Positions 57,817-64,000 of a DNA stretch of 64,000 bases are shown here, piece by piece. Numbering within the stretch: position 1 is the first letter of the stretch; every line of letters begins with the position of its first letter. The notes beneath the pieces were generated by a model that saw nothing but the letters and a program-made list of their open reading frames with translations, ran no database searches and was not told the origin of the DNA. The stretch is from Pseudoselenomonas ruminantium (lineage in GTDB: Bacteria; Bacillota; Negativicutes; Selenomonadales; Selenomonadaceae). The position numbers and the translations under genes were made by a program. The stretch lies in the NCBI GenBank assembly GCA_015058575.1, contig SVBZ01000017.1, forward strand, positions 1-64,000. Reading direction: 5' to 3'.

Positions 57817-57908
57817 ATGGTGTCTTGGGCTGTGCAGCCTAGGCATTGCGGAGGCTTTCTGCTATAATGGACAAAAAGGAAAACAGACGGGAAAAGGAGG
57901 TCTGTTTT

Positions 57909-58652
57909 ATGGGAATCGGTAAACTGGAATCGTTCCTCGAAAATCATATCGAAGGCTTTTTCAATAAACGGTTCAGTAGCAGCCTGGAGCTCGTAGAGCT
58001 GATCAAGGGCATTGAAAAAGAAGTGGCACGGCAGGGGCGTGGCAAGGCCATGCATCAAGTGCCAAACCGTTATGTATTTACTTTGTCTGGTGATGATTAC
58101 CAGCGATTCTGTGCGCAGCGGGTTATTGACACTTTGTATGCTGCCGTAGAAAAACAAGTAATCCTGCAGAATTATCGCATGATAGGTCAATTGCGGATTG
58201 AGTGCCGGCAGGATAAGGCGCGGGGCATCGGTACCTATACACTTGTATCCGCGTATGAGGAGTTACCGACGCAGCAGCAGTCTGAGGCAGCAGCCAATAC
58301 GATTGTCCTGGAGCGGTCAGCTCTTGCTGCCAGCACGCCATTGAATCTTCCCCGTGAGTATAAGACCGTATCACTGACAGTTCTGGAGGGGCCGGATAAG
58401 GATGCTTATCTTGAATTCGGTGAGAAGAAAATATATATTGGCCGCCGGGATAAAAATGAATTCATCCTGACGGATACGAAAGCATCGCGGCTCCATGCCT
58501 GGATCACTTATGAGGAGCATCGCCATATCCTGCACGATGCGCAGAGTACGAACGGCACGTTTGTGAACGGCAGGCGCGTGGATACGTATTGTTTGCAAGC
58601 GGGCGATAAGATCAAGGCAGGTTCCACGGTTTTAGTATATGAGGTGATTTGA
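57909..58652 (+). CDS. DUF3662/FHA-domain protein (FhaA-like)
   Basis: IGKLESFLENHIEGFFNKRFSSSLELVELIKGIEKE; FHA IGRRDKNEFILTDTKASRLHAWI...STNGTFVNGRRV. Confidence 0.88.
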   Translation: MGIGKLESFLENHIEGFFNKRFSSSLELVELIKGIEKEVARQGRGKAMHQVPNRYVFTLSGDDYQRFCAQRVIDTLYAAVEKQVILQNYRMIGQLRIECRQDKARGIGTYTLVSAYEELPTQQQSEAAANTIVLERSALAASTPLNLPREYKTVSLTVLEGPDKDAYLEFGEKKIYIGRRDKNEFILTDTKASRLHAWITYEEHRHILHDAQSTNGTFVNGRRVDTYCLQAGDKIKAGSTVLVYEVI

Positions 58653-58653
58653 A

Positions 58654-59106
58654 TTGCCGGCAATGGCGATGATTTTGAAGGGTGTCCGCGTGGTACTTGA
58701 ATATGGCATGCTGCTATGGCTGTTGTGGTTTGCCACAAAACTCACGCGGCGTATGTTTATGGAAATCCGCAAGGAAAGCAGACAGCAGCGGCGGCCGGAG
58801 ACCAGTCAGAATGAAGCGGTGCTTTCCGTATTGGAGGCTGAGGAAGGAAATCTTGCTGGCAGGCGGTTTGCGTTCCGGGAGCAGATTGCCATTGGCCGTG
58901 GTGAAGACAACGATATTGTGATTCCGGAAGGATTTGTATCGCATCATCATGCGGTCATCTACCAGCATGGCAATCAGTATGTCGTTGAGGATCTGGGCAG
59001 TGTGAATCACACGTATGTGAATGACCAAGTGCTGGAAGGCAGGGCTTATATCAAGCCAGGCGATGTTGTCCGCATTGGCATGGTCGCATTGAGATTCGAG
59101 AGGTGA
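58654..59106 (+). CDS. FHA-domain protein with N-terminal TM (FhaB-like)
   Basis: IGRGEDNDIVIPEGFVSHHHAVIYQHGNQYVVEDLGSVNHTYVNDQVLEG. Confidence 0.85.
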   Translation: MPAMAMILKGVRVVLEYGMLLWLLWFATKLTRRMFMEIRKESRQQRRPETSQNEAVLSVLEAEEGNLAGRRFAFREQIAIGRGEDNDIVIPEGFVSHHHAVIYQHGNQYVVEDLGSVNHTYVNDQVLEGRAYIKPGDVVRIGMVALRFER

Positions 59107-59110
59107 GCGG

Positions 59111-59815
59111 ATGATTCAGGTATACGAGGCCACTGATGTTGGACTGGTCCGTCCAAGAAATGAAGATTGTGCAGTGGTGTTTGAACCAGCAACGTACGTG
59201 GTGGCTGATGGTATGGGCGGCCATGTGGCTGGGGAAGTGGCCAGCCATTTACTTACCGATACGGTTCGCCGCCAGTTGGCAGGCGTACCGGTAATCGGGG
59301 AGGAGGAACTGCGCCAGGCTGTGCTGGCAGGGAACCAGGCAATCCTGGATTGTGAGAAGGAAAATCCGGATTATAAAGGCATGGGAACGACGGCTACCGT
59401 CTTGCATTTGGCCGGGAATGAGGCCTATTGGGCGCATGTTGGTGACAGCCGGCTGTATCTGCTGCGCGGCGATTCGCTGCAGCAGGTCACGCGCGATCAT
59501 TCTTATGTGGAAGACCTGGTATTTGAAGGAACGATCACAGAAGCTGAGGCGCGTGTGCACCCTAAGCGCAATTACTTGACACGGGCTGTTGGTGTTGAGG
59601 CTGTGCTGGAGGTCGATACGGGGCATTTCCGTGTGCAGCGGCAGGATATCCTGCTGCTGGCGACAGATGGGTTGATGAAAGCTGTCGATGATACAGAAAT
59701 TGCGAAAATCCTTCGTGCAGGCGCTAAGGATCCGGCAGCAGAACTTATCCAGCAGGCATTAGCTGGTGGTGGCCGCGATAATATCACAGCAATCGTGGTG
59801 GTGTGTGATTCATGA
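59111..59815 (+). CDS. PP2C-family Ser/Thr phosphatase (Stp/PstP-like)
   Basis: ATDVGLVRPRNEDCAVVF; VVADGMGGHVAGEVAS; AHVGDSRLYLLRGDSLQQVTRDHS; GGGRDNITAIVV. Confidence 0.95.
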   Translation: MIQVYEATDVGLVRPRNEDCAVVFEPATYVVADGMGGHVAGEVASHLLTDTVRRQLAGVPVIGEEELRQAVLAGNQAILDCEKENPDYKGMGTTATVLHLAGNEAYWAHVGDSRLYLLRGDSLQQVTRDHSYVEDLVFEGTITEAEARVHPKRNYLTRAVGVEAVLEVDTGHFRVQRQDILLLATDGLMKAVDDTEIAKILRAGAKDPAAELIQQALAGGGRDNITAIVVVCDS

Positions 59816-61083
59816 AGAATTGGGGATTACTCACTGCGCCTTTGGGGCTTGTCATCTGCGGCTTGAGTGTACTTTACTTGAAAATGAATCCTGGCGGTTC
59901 CAAGCTGACAACCGATGTTTTGCAGGGGCCGCTGGCTTATATTCCGTGGCTGGCTGGCGTGATTGTGCTGGCACTGTTCATTCAGGCAGTCATTATCCGG
60001 CGGCACGAAGATACGTTCTTGTTTCCTATTGTGATGATGCTGGCGAGTGTCGGTATCGTTGAGATCGCCAGACTCAAGCCATCGCTGCTCGTTCGCCAGC
60101 TGCAATGGTTATGTGTAGCGATGCTCGTGATGCTTTTGGTATTGCGATTTTGGAGCCGCATACGGCGGATGCTCAGCTATCCCTATCTGTTGGGGATTGT
60201 CTGTGTATTCCTGCTTGGCCTGCCCCTGTTGTTTGGCACGGAGATTGGCGGCAGCAAGAACTGGCTGGTATTGGGGCCTGTGTCTGTCCAGCCGTCGGAG
60301 TTTGGTAAGATTTTGCTGGTGTTTTTCCTTGCGTCGTACCTGTCGGATCATCGGCGGGTACTTACGCTTCCTTCGCGGCGCATCTTATTTTTGCGTTTGC
60401 CGCCTATCCGCTTCATTGCACCGCTTATTTGCATTTGGGGCATGGCGGTTTTGATGTTTGTCGTGGAGAAGGATTTGGGGTCAGCCTTGCTGTTTTTTGG
60501 CATGGCCGTGCTCATGACCTATATGGCGACCGGCAGCAAGTCGTATGCGTTCTTGGCGATGGCTTTTATCGGCGTAGCTGCTGCTGCTAGTTATGCAGCT
60601 TTTGGTCATGTCCGGGTGCGATTTGACATCTGGCTTGACCCGTGGCAGGATCCTAATGGCATGGCTTATCAGATTGTGCAGTCGTTGTTTGCATTCGGTA
60701 CAGGAGGAATTTGGGGAACTGGCTTTGGCTATGGTCATCCGGGGTTCATCCCTGAGGTACATACCGATTTCATCTTTGCGGCCATCGCTGAGGAGATGGG
60801 ATTGATTGCAACGATGATGCTAATTGCCTGTTACGTGCTGTTTTTCTGGCGGGGAATCAAGGCTTCGCTGGGCTGCCAGAAAGAGAAGGAAGCATTGCTG
60901 GCTGCTGGTTGCAGTTCGCTGCTGCTTTTGCAGGCGTTCATTATCATTGCCGGTGTTACGAAGTTCCTGCCGCTTACCGGTATCACGCTGCCATTCATCA
61001 GCTACGGTGGCAGTTCACTCGTATCCAGTTTCATCTTGCTGGGCTTATTAGTATCGTTATCAAAGGAGCAGGAACATGGCTGA
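59812..61083 (+). CDS. FtsW/RodA/SpoVE-family peptidoglycan glycosyltransferase
   Basis: NWLVLGPVSVQPSEFGKILLVFFLASYL; PEVHTDFIFAAIAEEMG; LPLTGITLPFISYGGSSLVSSFI. Confidence 0.94.
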   Translation: MKNWGLLTAPLGLVICGLSVLYLKMNPGGSKLTTDVLQGPLAYIPWLAGVIVLALFIQAVIIRRHEDTFLFPIVMMLASVGIVEIARLKPSLLVRQLQWLCVAMLVMLLVLRFWSRIRRMLSYPYLLGIVCVFLLGLPLLFGTEIGGSKNWLVLGPVSVQPSEFGKILLVFFLASYLSDHRRVLTLPSRRILFLRLPPIRFIAPLICIWGMAVLMFVVEKDLGSALLFFGMAVLMTYMATGSKSYAFLAMAFIGVAAAASYAAFGHVRVRFDIWLDPWQDPNGMAYQIVQSLFAFGTGGIWGTGFGYGHPGFIPEVHTDFIFAAIAEEMGLIATMMLIACYVLFFWRGIKASLGCQKEKEALLAAGCSSLLLLQAFIIIAGVTKFLPLTGITLPFISYGGSSLVSSFILLGLLVSLSKEQEHG

Positions 61084-62473
61084 TTGGAAAATCAAGCGGC
61101 AAATCCTGCAGGCGGCATCAATCCTATTGGTGCTGACAGGTCTTTTGACCGCATATATTGTTTATCTTTCTACATGGGCAGCGGATGGACTGGCCAGTAA
61201 TTCGCTGAATATGCGCCGTGCTGCGGCTCGCGCGGATATATGGCGCGGATCAATCCTGGATGCACAGGGACGCGTGTTGGCGCAGAACCGGCCGGATGGC
61301 AGCCGCAGCTACCCGATGGGGGCAGCTATGGCTGCCGTGACGGGCTATAATGGCGAGAATATCGGCAGCGCGGGTGTGGAGGGCCATGCCAATCGCGAAT
61401 TGCTGGGCCTGTCGGATGATTTGAGTCATATGGGGGCTGTATCGCAGCTATTCCAGTCAGAGCGTGGCAATGATGTCAAGCTGACAATTGAAGCCGATGC
61501 CCAGCAGGCTGCCTATGATGGCCTCGATGGCCGCAAGGGAGCTGTGGTGGTGCTGGATGCGGATACTGGTGCCATCCTGGCGATGGTCAGCGCTCCGTCG
61601 TATGATCCCAATAACATCGAAGCCAATTGGAAAGAGTTATCGCAGCAGGCCGATGGTGCTTTGCTGAATCGAGCGGTGCAGGGCATGTATCCGCCAGGAT
61701 CGACTATCAAGCCAATGATTGCTGATGCGGCACTGACAGAGGGGATTACCGATGAAAAGGAAATCTTTGCATGCAATGGTGTGCTGGATGTAGGCGGTGG
61801 CCATTCCATCCGTGAGAGCCATGGAGAGGTTCATGGCAAAGTGGACTTGCGCAAGGCGCTGACCGAATCGTGCAATGTTACCTTTGGTACGTTGGGGATG
61901 CGCCTCGGCGATGATAAACTCAAGAAGAGTTTTGAGCGCTTTGGTTTTGATCGCGGACTGGGTGGCGAGATACTTATGGCCAAGCCGCATTTGCCGGACT
62001 TCGGCAAGCTGGGCAGTGGCGATCAGGCACAGACGGCTATCGGACAAAGCACGCTGCTGGTAACACCGATGCATATGGCCCTGCTGGCCGCCGCCTACGC
62101 TAATGGCGGGGAAATGATGAAGCCGTATTTGGTGCAGCAGGTCATTACGCCTGGCGGGATGGTCATTGCGGATACGCGGCCTGAAAAATGGCTGAGCGTT
62201 ACGACGCCATCGATGGCGGCTAAAATCGACAGCTATATGGAAGATGTTGTCACCAAAGGGACAGGAAGGGCAGCTCAAGTCAGCGGCGTGCGTGTGACGG
62301 GCAAGACTGGCACAGCTGAAAACGCAGCTGGCGAAGATCATGCCTGGTTTATCGGTTCGGCTGAACTGCGCAATCGCCGGATTGCATTTGCTATCCTCGT
62401 GGAAAATGGTGGCGGTGGTGGCACTCAGGCAGCGCCGATTGCCCGCAAGGTAATCCTTAGCTTGCAGAATTAG
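61076..62473 (+). CDS. Penicillin-binding protein 2 (PbpA-like transpeptidase)
   Basis: RGSILDAQGRVLAQN; YPPGSTIKPMIADAAL (SxxK); TESCNVTFG (SxN); GKTGTAENAAGEDHAWFIG (KTG). Confidence 0.94.
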   Translation: MADWKIKRQILQAASILLVLTGLLTAYIVYLSTWAADGLASNSLNMRRAAARADIWRGSILDAQGRVLAQNRPDGSRSYPMGAAMAAVTGYNGENIGSAGVEGHANRELLGLSDDLSHMGAVSQLFQSERGNDVKLTIEADAQQAAYDGLDGRKGAVVVLDADTGAILAMVSAPSYDPNNIEANWKELSQQADGALLNRAVQGMYPPGSTIKPMIADAALTEGITDEKEIFACNGVLDVGGGHSIRESHGEVHGKVDLRKALTESCNVTFGTLGMRLGDDKLKKSFERFGFDRGLGGEILMAKPHLPDFGKLGSGDQAQTAIGQSTLLVTPMHMALLAAAYANGGEMMKPYLVQQVITPGGMVIADTRPEKWLSVTTPSMAAKIDSYMEDVVTKGTGRAAQVSGVRVTGKTGTAENAAGEDHAWFIGSAELRNRRIAFAILVENGGGGGTQAAPIARKVILSLQN

Positions 62474-62526
62474 AAAAGGATGCATGGTGTTCGATAGATT
62501 TTACTTTTGTCTAGGAGGAACAGTTA

Positions 62527-64000
62527 ATGATAAAGCGTGTATTAGACCAACGCTATGAGCTGCAGGAACTGATCGGCGGCGGTGGCATGGCAGATGTCTA
62601 CAGGGCGCAGGATTTATTGCTCAATCGCCCCGTAGCTGTAAAGATACTGCATGAGCAGTTCAAGAGCGATACGGAATTCATCAATAAGTTCAATCGCGAA
62701 GCACAGGCGGCTGCACGTTTGTCGCATCCGAATATCGTAAACATCTATGACGTTGGCGTGATGGACGATGCACATTACATTGTCATGGAATATGTCCCCG
62801 GGCGTACACTGAAGGACAGGATCAAGCAGGAAGGGCATCTTTCGGTAAGCGATGCCCTGCAAGTGGCCAAGGACATCGCGCGGGCGCTGGCACATGCACA
62901 TGCGAATAACCTTGTCCATTGTGATATCAAGCCGCATAACATCCTGATGATGCCGGATGGCAGTGCCAAGGTTGCTGATTTTGGCATTGCCCGTGCGGTC
63001 ACGGAATCCACGATGACTTATACGGGCAATGTGGTGGGGTCGGTACATTATTTCTCTCCTGAGCAGGCCAAGGGTACGATGATTACCCCCAAGTCAGATG
63101 TTTATTCGTTGGGAGTCGTGCTCTACGAAATGCTTACTGGTGCGCTGCCATTTACTGGTGAGACGCCAGTAAGCATTGCGATGAAGCACTTGCAGGAGGA
63201 ACCAGTATCGGTGCGCGAGCTTGATCCTGCAATTCCGCCAGTTGTCGAGGCCATCGTGGCACGGGCTATGAGCAAAGATCCTGCCATGCGGCCGGTGGCA
63301 GCTGAATTCATGCACGATATCCAGCAGGCCGAGCAGATGCTAGGGGCTGGACAGGGCTATGGTCAGGCAGCTCCGGCTGATCCCTTTGCCACGCAGGTGC
63401 TGCCGCGGGTGGAAGAGCCGGTTGAGCCGGTTGTCTCGCGGCGTGAACGCAATCATGCTGCAGTGTATGCGGATGAGGAGCCTGAGCAGGAAAAGTCGAT
63501 TTTCAAATCCAAGGCGTTCATCGCTGGTCTTATCATGGTGCTGGTCATGGGCTTTTTTGCCGGGGCCTTCATGAGTTATGGTAAATTCTGGAGCACGGCT
63601 GAGGTTGTGGTGCCCGATGTGACAGGCAAGCAGATGACGCTGGCCCGTCAGATACTTGAAGATAAGAAGCTGCGGGTAAACGTGGCTGAGACTTATGATG
63701 CAAGCGTGCCAGCGGGCACGGTTGTCTCGCAGAATCCGGAGGCAGGAACGAAGGTAAAAGAGGAGCGCCTGGTTACGATTTATGTCAGCAAAGGCGGCGA
63801 AAGTTTAGAGATGCCGGATCTCAAGGGGCTTAGCCGCAAGGATGCCGAAGAAAAGCTAACGAAGATGGGACTGAAGATTGGTTCGATTTATGAGCGGAAT
63901 TCGGATGAGGAAGCTGGTACGGTCATTGCGACGGACCCGCGGGCTGGCAGCAAAATCAATAAGGGGCAGAGTGTTGACATCACAGTCAGCAAGGGCAAGA
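62527..64000 (+). CDS. PASTA-domain Ser/Thr protein kinase (PknB/Stk1-like), 3' end outside window
   Basis: My reading from ATG 62527: MIKRVLDQRYELQELIGGGGMADVYRAQDLLLNRPVAVKILHEQF; NLVHCDIKPHNIL; PASTA repeats VVVPDVTGKQMTLARQIL and EMPDLKGLSRKDAEEKL. No stop before 64000, so absent from the ORF track. Confidence 0.95.
   Translation, partial: MIKRVLDQRYELQELIGGGGMADVYRAQDLLLNRPVAVKILHEQFKSDTEFINKFNREAQAAARLSHPNIVNIYDVGVMDDAHYIVMEYVPGRTLKDRIKQEGHLSVSDALQVAKDIARALAHAHANNLVHCDIKPHNILMMPDGSAKVADFGIARAVTESTMTYTGNVVGSVHYFSPEQAKGTMITPKSDVYSLGVVLYEMLTGALPFTGETPVSIAMKHLQEEPVSVRELDPAIPPVVEAIVARAMSKDPAMRPVAAEFMHDIQQAEQMLGAGQGYGQAAPADPFATQVLPRVEEPVEPVVSRRERNHAAVYADEEPEQEKSIFKSKAFIAGLIMVLVMGFFAGAFMSYGKFWSTAEVVVPDVTGKQMTLARQILEDKKLRVNVAETYDASVPAGTVVSQNPEAGTKVKEERLVTIYVSKGGESLEMPDLKGLSRKDAEEKLTKMGLKIGSIYERNSDEEAGTVIATDPRAGSKINKGQSVDITVSKGK

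Noticed and set aside
1-64000. CRISPR arrays, tRNA/rRNA genes, prophage or IS transposases
   Set aside because: No regularly spaced repeats, cloverleaf or rRNA signatures, integrases or IS transposase motifs were noticed by eye; tRNAscan or CRISPR software was not run. The Rpn family is sometimes labelled transposase, but no terminal inverted repeats of an IS were seen.

Overview
The window looks like chromosomal DNA from a diderm Firmicute (Negativicutes, Selenomonas-like; this placement is inferred from gene content and was not tested). It opens with an AT-rich, Wzx/Wzy-type exopolysaccharide or capsule cluster: initiating sugar transferase, glycosyltransferases, EpsG-like polymerase, acyltransferase and flippase. 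manC and manB follow. The rest is higher-GC and mostly core genome: accC, uvrC, a non-PTS sucrose/fructan operon (LacI regulator, GH32, LacY-like permease), rubredoxin, mdh, tadA, a phosphoethanolamine transferase-like gene, cydABDC, ispE, glmU, prs, a YdjI/YdjG/YdjH-like locus, trxA, uppP, pth, nagA, a napG-napH-napC-napA module, pepT, def-fmt-DUF116-rsmB-rlmN, and an FHA-FHA-PP2C-RodA-PBP-PASTA kinase cluster that runs off the right edge. The observations most worth following up are: (i) an Rpn/PD-(D/E)XK-type nuclease gene with an in-frame internal Shine-Dalgarno and ATG that could encode a 69-aa C-terminal protein, a possible intragenic antitoxin, with near-identical hairpins flanking the gene; (ii) an intact ORF resembling a truncated P-type ATPase in which the phosphorylated Asp is replaced by Ala and other catalytic motifs are degraded (a candidate pseudo-ATPase); (iii) a TTGACCGGTCAA palindrome occurring at both uvrC and cydDC; (iv) a Nap module with no napB or napD nearby, a CX3CH motif in its NapC-like cytochrome and a lipobox-like Tat signal on NapA. 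I saw no tRNA, rRNA, CRISPR array, prophage or classical IS element.
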